A stretch of 64,000 nucleotides of DNA from Mycosarcoma maydis (lineage: Eukaryota > Basidiomycota > Ustilaginomycetes > Ustilaginales). Every line of letters starts with the position of its first letter. The stretch's first letter is position 1. Of this stretch, positions 19,516 through 28,876 are shown in pieces. Location of the stretch: contig NC_026494.1 in NCBI RefSeq assembly GCF_000328475.2, forward strand, positions 62,001 through 126,000, written 5' to 3'. The notes below the pieces were generated by a model that saw nothing but the letters and a program-made list of their open reading frames with translations, was not told the DNA's origin and did not search any database. The position numbers and the translations under genes are program-made.

Positions 19516-22500
19516 ATGTCGAGCTCATCTTCTCTCCGACGTCAGCCGTCATCGTCCAGTCTCACACGTCCAGCGCAGCCACGATCCAGGGCACCCAGCG
19601 TCGCTCCTCCCGTCTCATCGACAGGCGCTGCTCGAAGGCTCACCGTCAACGGCACAGCGCAAAGCGCATCTCGTTCCGCTTCATCCGCTTCCAACAACTC
19701 AAACGAACTAGACAGGAAACGCTCCGATGCCGGCGAATCCAATATCCAAGTCGTCGTGCGTGTTCGAGGCCAAGCTCCGAACGAGCCCAAACGCACAGCA
19801 CCTGGCATCCTTACAACATCCGGTCCGCGGTGCCAGCAGATCGACGTCGCCATCGAAGCGCCTCAAGTCTCTTCCTCTTCTGCCATCGCCTCCACGTCTA
19901 ACCTCGTGCAAGAGTCGGCCACACGTCAGAAGAGTTACCACTTTGATCAGGTCTTTGGTCCCGAGGCTGACCAAGGCATGGTATATCAGGATGTCGTCGG
20001 TCCTATCCTTGAAGAAGTCATGTCCGGTTACAACTGTACCATCTTCGCTTACGGTCAGACCGGGACAGGTAAAACACACACAATGGAAGGCGACTTGACA
20101 TCCCAGATGGGCACCTACAGCTCTGAAGCCGGTATCATCCCTCGCTCCCTCTATCGCTTGTTTCACACCTTGGAGCTCTCCAAAGAAGATTACTCGGTCA
20201 AGGCCACTTTCATCGAGCTCTACAACGAAGAGCTCCGCGATTTGCTCAGCATCGACTCATCAACATCCTCAGCAGAGCCCTCCTCTTCCGCCACAGCTAC
20301 AAAGGAGCCACAACACGCTTTACGAATGTACGACGATGCACGCGGAAAAGGCGTCGTCATTCAGGGTCTCGAAGAGGTGGCCCTCAAAGACGCCGCCCAC
20401 GGTCTTAGCGTGCTCCGACGTGGAAGCCAAAAGAGGCAGATCGCAGCTACCAACTGCAACGAGCAGTCGAGCAGATCTCATAGCGTCTTCACCATGACCG
20501 TCTTCATCAAAGACAAGGGGTCCCGAGGCGAAGACGTGCTCAAGATTGGCAAACTCAATCTCGTCGATTTGGCGGGTTCCGAAAACATTGGTCGATCCGG
20601 CGCCGAGAACAAGCGCGCAAGAGAAGCGGGCATGATCAACCAGAGCCTTCTCACGCTCGGTCGTGTCATCAACGCACTCGTGGAGAAGAATAGCCACATT
20701 CCTTACCGCGAGTCCAAGCTCACGCGTCTCTTGCAGGAATCGCTCGGTGGTCGTACCAAGACTTGCATCATCGCCACCGTTTCGCAAGAACGCGCCAACA
20801 TTGAGGAGACCCTCTCGACGCTCGACTATGCCCTGCGAGCAAAGTCAATCAAGAACCGTCCCGAGCTCAACACGCGTATGACGCGTTCGGCGCTCATCAA
20901 GGAGTACGTGTTCGAGATCGAACGCCTTAAAGGCGATCTTCAGGCATCACGCGATCAGAACGGCATCTACCTCACCGAGGAATCCTGGAAGACGATGCAT
21001 TCCGAGCATGAGGAACACAAGACGCTCGCCGAGTCGCTCAAACGTAATGCTGAAGTCACAGAGAGCAAGCTCAACAGTCTCAAGGAGCAGTTCGAGCAGA
21101 ACATGCAGCTGCTCGTCAAGCGCGACCACGAGGTCAAGGCGGCCAAATCCGAGTGCGCAGACAAGGTCGCCGAGCTCGAAGCCTTGATCTCAAAGGCAAA
21201 CTCACTCGAACTCACCGTTGAGCAAGAGGTAGCGCTGCGAAAGGCCTACATGGCTAGCGAAGCGCATCTCAACCAGGCTGCCACTTCGCTGGCTGACCTT
21301 GTGCATCAGAGCACCGCCGATGTTCAAGGTCTCTTCGATAAGCTCGAGCGCAAGACAGCGGTGGAAAAAGCGAATCGCGCTCTGGTGACAGAGTGTCGAC
21401 ATGCCGTCTCGCAGAGAGCTGGCCAGCTCGAGTCGAGTTTGACCAGCTTGCACTCTGCAGAAGGGCAATTCCATGCCACTCTCCAATCGAGCTTGGAAAC
21501 GCTTGTCAGCAGCTCGGAAACGCGTCACGAAGAGCAGCATCAGTTCCTGCAAGCACGTCTGAAAAAGATTTCGACATCCCTGCGCGAAGTGCGGTCGAGC
21601 CAGATGGAGTCCAAGGACGTTCTGACAGCTCTGCTCGGCGAACTGGATGCCACGCTCAATAACATGCAATCTTCCAGTGAGGCCAATTTGGGTTCGCTGA
21701 AAAAGACCTGTCGTGGAGCTATCGACGATGTCGTTCTGGCCAACACGCAACGATTCGCCCAAGTGGCGGCTTCGTTGGATTCCATGGTTCAGTCTCACGT
21801 TGCTACACTCAAGCATGTCGCCGAGATCAATCTGGCCAGTCAGCAACAGATTGCGCAGATCAAAGCAGCTGCCGAAGCTGCAAATGCGCAAGAAATCGCC
21901 AGCTTGAGGGAGCAAAACGCTCTATTGACGGCGACGGTTGACGAGATGAAGAGAAGCAATCGGTCGCTCAAAGCGGATCTCATGGTCGACTTTGGTCGAC
22001 TGTTGGACCGCTTCACGGAGCAGCAAGAATCGGCCGTGTCGACGTCGATCGGGTCGGCGCAGGCGCTCGTCACGCGTTCCACTGCCGCTTGCGAATCTCA
22101 GGCTGCTGACCAAGCTACCCGACTCGACTCGCTTTGCGTCAGTGCCAACGAAACGGCTATCCAGCTGACAACTTCGCAAACGTCGCTCGTCGACCAAACC
22201 GGCACCATCAGTAAGGACGTCAACGAAGCCAGTGGCGAGCTGGGCGCCAAGATGAACGCATTTGCTTCTGCTATCGAAGACGATCTCTCGTCGACTGCGC
22301 AAACCACCAGTCGCAGCCATGTCGAAATCTCGTCTCTCACCAACAAAGCGCGAGAAGAGATCGAATCGCGCACCAAATCGCAATCGGCTAAGATCAAGGC
22401 TTCCAACACCAAGCTCACCGAGACGTTTGAATCGATCAGCTCGAACCTGCAAGCTTCGTCGAAAGAAATCAGCGAGGCGGCGAGACAAGTGGGTGGGCTG

Positions 22501-23127
22501 GCGGACGAGAGACGCGATGAAGTGAAAGTGTGGAGCGAGCAGATGGGCGCAGGGCTACAAGGGTTGTCATCTGACTCGAATGCCTTGTTGGTGGCCAAGT
22601 TTAGGGAGGATAAGAGTACCGGGCATACACCGCAAAAGAAGGTGTGGAAGATGCCGGGACGTTGGACGCTTGTACCGGGCAATCGGGAGGAGGCGATTGA
22701 AATCGGGAAAAAAGTTAAAGATACTCTTTCGAGCTCGGCTGTGCTCGCTATGGAAAGCGAGGATGTAGCCAGTTCCGATCTCGACATGGGACCTTGTTCC
22801 GAGGCCGAACTGGACATGGCAGCCGCAAGTTGCCCGGCAGACGAGAGCGTCGAACAAGAGCCAGTGTTGCAAACGCCCACATCTCCACCAGCACCAGCAG
22901 CTGCTGTGGAAGCATCAGCCGAAGTGGCCCAAACAAGACGGTCTAGTCGACCTCTACGAGAACTGCCGTTCGGCTACTCAAACCTACCCGTTTCCGCTTC
23001 CAACGAAGAGGTGGTCGCCATCAAGGCTGTCGTTGACCCAGCAGCATCGGCGTTGCCCAAGACGAGAAGTGCAAAAAACAAACTCACCACTTCCGCCCTC
23101 CCCATCAGCAAGCGAGCGAGGTCATAA
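19516..23127 (+). CDS. kin5: Kinesin-5 (BimC/Eg5 family) mitotic motor
   Basis: The product has 1203 residues and is a plus-end-directed spindle motor that forms bipolar tetramers and pushes spindle poles apart. The N-terminal motor domain (about residues 70-440) has IQVVVRVRG, the P-loop GQTGTGKT at residues 180-187, switch I NEQSSRSH, and switch II LVDLAGSENIGRSGAENKRA followed by NQSLLTLGRVINALVE. A long coiled-coil stalk (about 440-1000) follows. The tail carries a BimC-box-like HTPQKKVWKMPGRW segment, where Cdk1 phosphorylation of the Thr recruits the motor to spindles in other species. A loop-5/loop-8 Ser-rich insertion (SSTSSAEPSSSATATKEP) sits in the motor. Single exon, ATG at 19516. 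The symbol follows usage in Ustilago; orthology to yeast Cin8/Kip1 is inferred. Confidence 0.94.
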   Translation: MSSSSSLRRQPSSSSLTRPAQPRSRAPSVAPPVSSTGAARRLTVNGTAQSASRSASSASNNSNELDRKRSDAGESNIQVVVRVRGQAPNEPKRTAPGILTTSGPRCQQIDVAIEAPQVSSSSAIASTSNLVQESATRQKSYHFDQVFGPEADQGMVYQDVVGPILEEVMSGYNCTIFAYGQTGTGKTHTMEGDLTSQMGTYSSEAGIIPRSLYRLFHTLELSKEDYSVKATFIELYNEELRDLLSIDSSTSSAEPSSSATATKEPQHALRMYDDARGKGVVIQGLEEVALKDAAHGLSVLRRGSQKRQIAATNCNEQSSRSHSVFTMTVFIKDKGSRGEDVLKIGKLNLVDLAGSENIGRSGAENKRAREAGMINQSLLTLGRVINALVEKNSHIPYRESKLTRLLQESLGGRTKTCIIATVSQERANIEETLSTLDYALRAKSIKNRPELNTRMTRSALIKEYVFEIERLKGDLQASRDQNGIYLTEESWKTMHSEHEEHKTLAESLKRNAEVTESKLNSLKEQFEQNMQLLVKRDHEVKAAKSECADKVAELEALISKANSLELTVEQEVALRKAYMASEAHLNQAATSLADLVHQSTADVQGLFDKLERKTAVEKANRALVTECRHAVSQRAGQLESSLTSLHSAEGQFHATLQSSLETLVSSSETRHEEQHQFLQARLKKISTSLREVRSSQMESKDVLTALLGELDATLNNMQSSSEANLGSLKKTCRGAIDDVVLANTQRFAQVAASLDSMVQSHVATLKHVAEINLASQQQIAQIKAAAEAANAQEIASLREQNALLTATVDEMKRSNRSLKADLMVDFGRLLDRFTEQQESAVSTSIGSAQALVTRSTAACESQAADQATRLDSLCVSANETAIQLTTSQTSLVDQTGTISKDVNEASGELGAKMNAFASAIEDDLSSTAQTTSRSHVEISSLTNKAREEIESRTKSQSAKIKASNTKLTETFESISSNLQASSKEISEAARQVGGLADERRDEVKVWSEQMGAGLQGLSSDSNALLVAKFREDKSTGHTPQKKVWKMPGRWTLVPGNREEAIEIGKKVKDTLSSSAVLAMESEDVASSDLDMGPCSEAELDMAAASCPADESVEQEPVLQTPTSPPAPAAAVEASAEVAQTRRSSRPLRELPFGYSNLPVSASNEEVVAIKAVVDPAASALPKTRSAKNKLTTSALPISKRARS

Positions 23128-23480
23128 CACATGCCTTCCCATTTCCATTGCTCCCCCCTCTCCCTTTCTCAAGTAGATCAGCGGAATGATGGTCGCTTCG
23201 TTTAGTGTTTTGTAATCTGTAATGTAGACCCGGTCTTGTAGCTTCACGGTCGGTTGTGACAACTTTATACCAGTTCGCAGACAAGTCGAGCAAATGTAGG
23301 CACGTGTGACTGCGCGAGACTGCAACGCTGGACAGATGCGCAAGTTCGGCATAAAGCTGAAAAAGAATTCACTGCCACAAAGCACAAGAGCGAGGTGAGA
23401 CAGGCGTGAGGTTTCTGCCAGGGCAGGTCGAGATCAAGTGTTAAGTTATACAAGAGATTATCTACAGGGTCGGCATGGGA
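23128..23480. other. Convergent 3' region kinesin-5/ADE1
   Basis: This 353-bp gap separates two genes that end toward each other, so it holds their 3' untranslated regions. No gene and no clear repeat is visible. Confidence 0.6.
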
Positions 23481-24428
23481 TCATGCACCATACTTTCGCC
23501 CAGTGATAAGCTCGTAAGCCTCTCTGTACTTTTGCTCTGTCCTCTTGACGACGTCGTCTGGTAGAGTGACGGGGACACCCTGATCGGCGGCCTTGTCGAG
23601 ACCGTTGGCTTTCAACCAATCCCTGACGTACTGCTTGTCAAAGCTATCCTGACCTCGACCGACGGCATACTTGTCGGCGGACCAGAAACGCGAGCTGTCT
23701 GGGGTGAGAACTTCATCGACGAGAATCATGTGATCATGGCCAATCAGGCCGAATTCGAATTTGGTGTCAGCCAGGATGATGCCGCGCGACTTTGCGTGAG
23801 CGGCAGCTTTCGAGTAGAGGGCAACAGCAGCGTTGGACATGCGTTTGGAGAGGTCGGCACCGATGATGTCGTCGACCTTGTCTGGGTGGATGTTCTCGTC
23901 GTGTTCGCCTTGCTCGGCTTTTGTGCTGGGAGTGAAGAGCGGACCGTTGGGAATCTCTTGGCTCTCTTGCAAGCCTTCGGGTAGCTTGATACCGTGGACG
24001 GTGCCGGTACGCTTGTATTCCGCCCAGCCACTTCCTGTGATGTAGCCGCGTACGATGGCCTCGATAGGCAGAACTTTGGCTCGTTTGACCAGCATGGATC
24101 GACCCTCGACCTGGTGCTCGAGACCAGCCAGCTTCTGCTTGAGCTCTTCGGGGAAGTGCGCATAGTCGGTAGCGATGATGTGGGACTCGATGAGCGAGGG
24201 AGTCAAAAGACCAAACCAAAAGGTGGAGAGCGCGTGGAGAAGTTTTCCTTTGTTGGGGATGCCGTTCTGAAGGATGATATCGAAGGCCGATATCCTATCG
24301 GTGGCGACAAAGAGGATGGCACCGGCATGAGGACCGTTGGTAAGACCTGCATCGTACACATCACGAACCTTTCCCTTTGCGATAAGTTTGAGGGGCAGAT
24401 CGGTGGATACAATTGCGTTGCTAGACAT
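23481..24428 (-). CDS. ADE1: SAICAR synthase (Ade1), purine biosynthesis
   Basis: This 315-residue phosphoribosylaminoimidazole-succinocarboxamide synthase ligates aspartate to CAIR with ATP in de novo purine synthesis. Family motifs in order are LIAKGKVRDVYD (ATP-binding N-lobe), FVATDRISAFDIILQNGIPNKG, LPIEAIVRGYITGSGW, and the C-terminal DTKFEFGLIGHDHMILVDEVLTPDSSRFW. Length matches yeast Ade1 (about 306). The enzyme is the monofunctional fungal type, not fused to AIR carboxylase as in animals. The start at 24428 (MSSNAIVSTDLPLKLIAKG) is preferred over the longer open frame because it lies just before the conserved fold. Single exon, convergent with kinesin-5. Confidence 0.96.
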   Translation of the reverse strand: MSSNAIVSTDLPLKLIAKGKVRDVYDAGLTNGPHAGAILFVATDRISAFDIILQNGIPNKGKLLHALSTFWFGLLTPSLIESHIIATDYAHFPEELKQKLAGLEHQVEGRSMLVKRAKVLPIEAIVRGYITGSGWAEYKRTGTVHGIKLPEGLQESQEIPNGPLFTPSTKAEQGEHDENIHPDKVDDIIGADLSKRMSNAAVALYSKAAAHAKSRGIILADTKFEFGLIGHDHMILVDEVLTPDSSRFWSADKYAVGRGQDSFDKQYVRDWLKANGLDKAADQGVPVTLPDDVVKRTEQKYREAYELITGRKYGA

Positions 24429-25068
24429 CTTCGAGCTGCTCCCTTTCGAGGTTCGATTTTGCGTGTGTGGACCTTGCTGATGATGGACGGCGTCGGCGTT
24501 GAAAGCAAGATTGCCACGCAAGAAGAAACTGAGCGAATCGTGAATCGGTTTGGCGTGCAGGGTGGAGCAACCGAAACGTGCGTGGCGAGTCACGTTTACG
24601 ATTTGTGACTTTATCTTTCGTCATATCGTTTCGTGATTTTGAAAAATCGGGAATCGTGAATCGTGAAATCACGAATGCACCGACCCTCGCACTGACGACT
24701 CACGCGTTGACCAAACGACAACAGCCATACGTGATGGCGAGCGACAGAAAGATTTTCCTAAATCCAGGCAAAACTGAACCGGCTTAACAACCGTCAGAAC
24801 ACGTGATCTTGTCAAGAACGTGAGGAGCGGACGCGAATCACGAATCTACTCACGACTCGCACGTCGGGCTGAGTTTGGTTCAGCTAGACGACCCTACCTA
24901 TCCTTGACGATTGGCGATTCAAAGGGCTGTTTCAACACAGAAGCTGCTCCTCGATTCCTATAGGTTCTTTCGAACAGCCGCGTCGTAGTGTAGTAGCAGC
25001 TGAATCAAGCTCGGGCTAGCGGCGTGATAACGGGACTCACGACTGTTTCAAAGCACGAGAGAGGATTC

Positions 25069-25109
<41 letters not shown>

Positions 25110-25429
25110 GCATAGGTGCGAGCCTCCAGCAGGTCACAGTTGTGAGTCGTGAGTGAGTGGAGCAGCGACTCATGATTCAAGAACAACACTTTGGCGAAAA
25201 CGCGCTGGCGCGCTCGTTCAGTCACGAGTCGCTTTTGGACAGGTACCAATCCTCACAGTCGAATCCGTTCGAGTGACAGTCATAGAAAAACAGACAGGCT
25301 TGAGTCTCACCCCTCACATCAGCATTCACCTCGATATCGCTCCATAACTTGGCCCATCCACCTCCTTGTTCCACCACCACCATCATCGTCGTCCCATCCT
25401 CACGCAGAGAGCAAGTTCATTCTCCAATC
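24429..25429. promoter_or_regulatory. Divergent intergenic region ADE1/kinesin-6
   Basis: This 1-kb gap holds both promoters. It carries dyad copies at 24650-24680, variants with a C/G centre (ACTCACGACTCG, GTCGTGAGTGAG) at 24848-24860, 25036-25045 and 25140-25155, and an (AT)16 microsatellite at 25071-25103. No gene is visible. Confidence 0.55.
25071..25103. repeat. (AT)16 microsatellite
   Basis: An uninterrupted alternating AT run of 16 units, followed by AAATAG, about 330 bp upstream of the kinesin-6 start. It is prone to length variation. Confidence 0.95.
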
Positions 25430-28400
25430 ATGGTCAAGGCTGCCTCGAGGCACGCCACGCCGGATGGCGAGAACGATCCAGGTCTCGCCACGCCCAAACC
25501 TAAATCCATGCACCTTCTGCCCTCGCGAACTAGCATGAACAACATCACCAACTCGCTCTCCTCGAAGCGAATTCTTCCACCCCATCTACAGTCAGCCGCC
25601 ATCCCAAAGCGTTCCTCCGATTCGATCAAATCCGCTGTGCGTTCCTCTCTTGCTTCCAACGCTACTCCGCAGCCAAGGCGCAAGCGCACCGATGCCGAAC
25701 CTGCCACCGTCACCCCTCGTCCCAGAGCCTTTGTCGAAGCGACTTCCGATATCCGCAAGATGCAGTCCGTCAGCGACATTTCCAGGCTCACTATCGCTTC
25801 CTCGTCCAGCGATGATGCTTCCAGAGCCGCAGACATCGAGCCTGTCAAAGCTTTCCTTCGCATTCGGCCCCCTTCGCACGATAGTCCCAAGGATTCTCCT
25901 CGACCTTACATCGAGGTCGTCAGTGACACCGAAGTTCTCATGCATCCGCCCTCTCAGCCTGCCTACTGCAGCTCCCTGTCCGGTGTCAGGTCCAGGACCA
26001 CCAGCATCGCACCTCCCACAAAGTACATCTTCAGCAAAGTTTTTGGCAGTCAACCCACTTCCTCTTCTGACACTGGCCAAGACATGTCTCAATCCGCATT
26101 CTTTCAGCATACTACTCTGCCTCTGGTCGAGGCCCTCCTTCAAGGCGAAAGTGGCCTCATGTTTACTTACGGCGTCACTAACTCGGGAAAGAGTCACACT
26201 GTTATGGGCAACAGCTCGCCTGGAGGCGCCGGTATCCTCCCACGCTCGCTCGACGTCATCTTTAATAGTATCAAAGGCCTCGAGAGCTCTGCCAACATCC
26301 TGCCCATCGGTGTCTCTGGCGTTCAACGCGCCGACAAGCCATCAGCGCAAGCCGATTCCGCTTCCGCTTCCGCTTCCGCTTCCAGCCTCGGTGTCAATCC
26401 TTTCATGATTCCCAGTGTCTCGCGCAGACTCCTCGCAGAAGCTCCCGCACGTGTCGCAAAGCCTCCCAAACTCATCGAACACGACGACACCAAGGTTCCT
26501 GTCGACCGCAATCTCCGCTACAGCGTCTTCGTCAGCTACGTCGAGATTTACAACGAAAAACTTTTCGACCTCCTCGATGTCTCGCCTGGCTCCAGCCTAA
26601 GCCGCGCTGAATCCATTCGTGGCTCCAACTGGAGCCTCGCTAACATGGCCAACGCTGCTCCGAGCTCCATTCCAGCAAGCGCCAGCATCACGCTCAACCG
26701 CAAGCCCCTCAGTCTCAAGAATGATCACGACAACGGCGGCAAGTACGTCGCTGGTCTGCGCGAGATCAAGGTCACTTCGCCCCAAGAGGCTCGCGACCTC
26801 CTTCATCGAGGTCAGGAGAACCGTGCCGTCTTTGGCACCATGGCCAATCGCGCCAGTTCGCGAAGTCACGGTATTTTCACCATCAAAGTCATCCGTCATC
26901 ACGGCGGTCTCACAAACTTGTCCGACGATGACCTCGATTCCTTCACCACTGCTCGTCTCAGCATTGTCGATCTCGCAGGCAGCGAGCGCGTCGCCAACAC
27001 CGGCCTCGCTAGCGGCGATCGTCTCAAGGAGGCCGGCAACATCAACAAGAGCCTAATGTGCCTTGGACAGTGCCTCGAAACGCTTCGCAAGAATCAGGTG
27101 CGTCTTATGGGCACTACCGACAACGGTCAGGCTGCCACGGTCAAACGACGCGTCAGCATCGTGCCTTTCCGTCACTCGAAACTCACCGAACTCTTCCAGA
27201 GCTTCTTTGTCGGCGAAGGCAAGGCGGTCATGATCGTCAACGCAAACCCTTACGACACGGGCTTTGACGAAAACTCGCATGTCATGAAGTTCAGTGCAAT
27301 CGCCAAGGAAGTGGCAGTTTCTCGTTCCATGGGCCCGATCACAAAGATGTTGCCTCCGCTGCCACCTCATAAACAGGAGGGCACTCCCGGCTCTCGATCG
27401 CTGCCAAGGTCAAAATCGAGCGTCAACATGCTCGAATCCGACAGTGAGGTTAGCGCAGACGTTACCATCATCGAAGACGACGAGGATTCGGAAGACGAGA
27501 ACCATGACTCGTTCGTCGACATGCTCCTCGAGAAACACGAAGACTTGCGTCAGAAGTTGCACGCTGCCGAACTTCGCTGCGCTACCATCGAGGCCGAAGT
27601 GCGCCGAGAGATGGCCGACCATTTCGAACAGAGACTCATCGAGCTCACAGAAGTCTACAACAACAGGATGATCAACGACGTCGAAGAGAACAATAAGTAC
27701 ACCAACCGCAAGATCGATCTGCTCATCAGAGCCAACGCTCACGACGAGCCTGAACTCGATGCTGACAGCAGTACTGGAAGGCAACTCTCCGACCTGAGCA
27801 TGAGCGAGGACGAGGACGAGCACTACGAATCTGACCATGATGAGGCTGAGGTTGAAGGCACGCTCGCGGCCAGAAACCGTCGCTTTGATCGAAGCATGAG
27901 CGAGATCAGCGCTGGTGAGAGCGTCTTTGATGATGCTACCGAGGGCGATGCCTCCCAATCTCTGCTTGTTGAAGACGATTTCCAAGGCAATCATGACGTC
28001 AGTCGAGACCAAGATTCTGCCATTCTCAGGCCAGGAAAGCCACCCAAGCGCTCAGCAGCTAAGCAGATAAAGTACGCCGGTTCCGAAGCCTCTCATTCCG
28101 CGTCCGACGAAGATGTCTCCCAGACCGAATCTCAATCCGAGTCCGAGTCTGGATCCGGTGCTGAGCCAGATGCAGTTTCGATCAGCGACCAGGACGACAA
28201 CATGTCTTCGGCACTCAGCACAGCAGGAGACGACGAGAGCGATGACAACTATAGCAGCGACGGCGACAGCGAAAGTGATGCAGAACAAGAGAACAAGCAA
28301 GGCAATAGCAAGCGCGCAGCCGGACGAAGTGAGTCCCAAGTACTCAGCGAGATCCCTTCCAGCACTTTCGACGACAGTCTGAGCTCCATCGCCAGCTCTG

Positions 28401-28876
28401 CCCGCGTGACTAAGGATTCCGACTCTTCTTTCAACGAGACCAACATTGACTCGGACAGCGAAGAAGAAGAGGATCGTCGCGCACGCCCGCAAAGGGAGTC
28501 TGGCGGTCCTAATACTGCCAACGCCAATGCAGCTCGCGGCAGCAACGGCAGCAATGGCAGCAGAACGACCGCTCGTGGCCGACGCTCCTCTAACAAGTCG
28601 CACGCCTCTTCCCGTAGCGCCTCAATCCTCGATCAAGCTGGTGCTCTTACTGACTTGAGCGATGCGAGTATGGTCATGAAAGATACCGTCACCCCGAAGA
28701 AGAAGCGCAAGCTGCGGAAAAAAGCCGCTATGCAGGAGGATGACTATGTGGAACAGATCGGCGACTCGAGCCTCGTTGAGGCGGTCTACTCGAACACAAG
28801 CCACAACACGTCGAGGGCCTCCGGGGCCAGTCGAGCCTCGCGCAGTTTCAACAGTCGAAAGTCGACTCGTTTCTAG
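25430..28876 (+). CDS. kin6: Kinesin-6 (MKLP1/KIF20/Klp9-like) motor
   Basis: The 1148-residue product has an N-terminal motor and a long acidic, Ser-rich tail. The motor has VKAFLRIRPPS, the P-loop GVTNSGKSHT from residue 248, SYVEIYNEKLFDLLD, NRASSRSHGIFTIK, LSIVDLAGSERVANTG, NINKSLMCLGQCLETL and PFRHSKLTELFQSFFVGEG. Large insertions in the motor (loop 6, around residues 295-350 and 390-425, rich in Ser/Ala) are typical of kinesin-6 and separate it from other families. A coiled-coil segment follows near 700-770. The tail has many acidic SE/SD/ED stretches and a basic patch KKKRKLRKK that could act as a nuclear signal. Kinesin-6 motors bundle antiparallel microtubules in the spindle midzone and at cytokinesis. 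Single exon; the ATG at 25430 follows a short leader. Confidence 0.88.
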   Translation: MVKAASRHATPDGENDPGLATPKPKSMHLLPSRTSMNNITNSLSSKRILPPHLQSAAIPKRSSDSIKSAVRSSLASNATPQPRRKRTDAEPATVTPRPRAFVEATSDIRKMQSVSDISRLTIASSSSDDASRAADIEPVKAFLRIRPPSHDSPKDSPRPYIEVVSDTEVLMHPPSQPAYCSSLSGVRSRTTSIAPPTKYIFSKVFGSQPTSSSDTGQDMSQSAFFQHTTLPLVEALLQGESGLMFTYGVTNSGKSHTVMGNSSPGGAGILPRSLDVIFNSIKGLESSANILPIGVSGVQRADKPSAQADSASASASASSLGVNPFMIPSVSRRLLAEAPARVAKPPKLIEHDDTKVPVDRNLRYSVFVSYVEIYNEKLFDLLDVSPGSSLSRAESIRGSNWSLANMANAAPSSIPASASITLNRKPLSLKNDHDNGGKYVAGLREIKVTSPQEARDLLHRGQENRAVFGTMANRASSRSHGIFTIKVIRHHGGLTNLSDDDLDSFTTARLSIVDLAGSERVANTGLASGDRLKEAGNINKSLMCLGQCLETLRKNQVRLMGTTDNGQAATVKRRVSIVPFRHSKLTELFQSFFVGEGKAVMIVNANPYDTGFDENSHVMKFSAIAKEVAVSRSMGPITKMLPPLPPHKQEGTPGSRSLPRSKSSVNMLESDSEVSADVTIIEDDEDSEDENHDSFVDMLLEKHEDLRQKLHAAELRCATIEAEVRREMADHFEQRLIELTEVYNNRMINDVEENNKYTNRKIDLLIRANAHDEPELDADSSTGRQLSDLSMSEDEDEHYESDHDEAEVEGTLAARNRRFDRSMSEISAGESVFDDATEGDASQSLLVEDDFQGNHDVSRDQDSAILRPGKPPKRSAAKQIKYAGSEASHSASDEDVSQTESQSESESGSGAEPDAVSISDQDDNMSSALSTAGDDESDDNYSSDGDSESDAEQENKQGNSKRAAGRSESQVLSEIPSSTFDDSLSSIASSARVTKDSDSSFNETNIDSDSEEEEDRRARPQRESGGPNTANANAARGSNGSNGSRTTARGRRSSNKSHASSRSASILDQAGALTDLSDASMVMKDTVTPKKKRKLRKKAAMQEDDYVEQIGDSSLVEAVYSNTSHNTSRASGASRASRSFNSRKSTRF

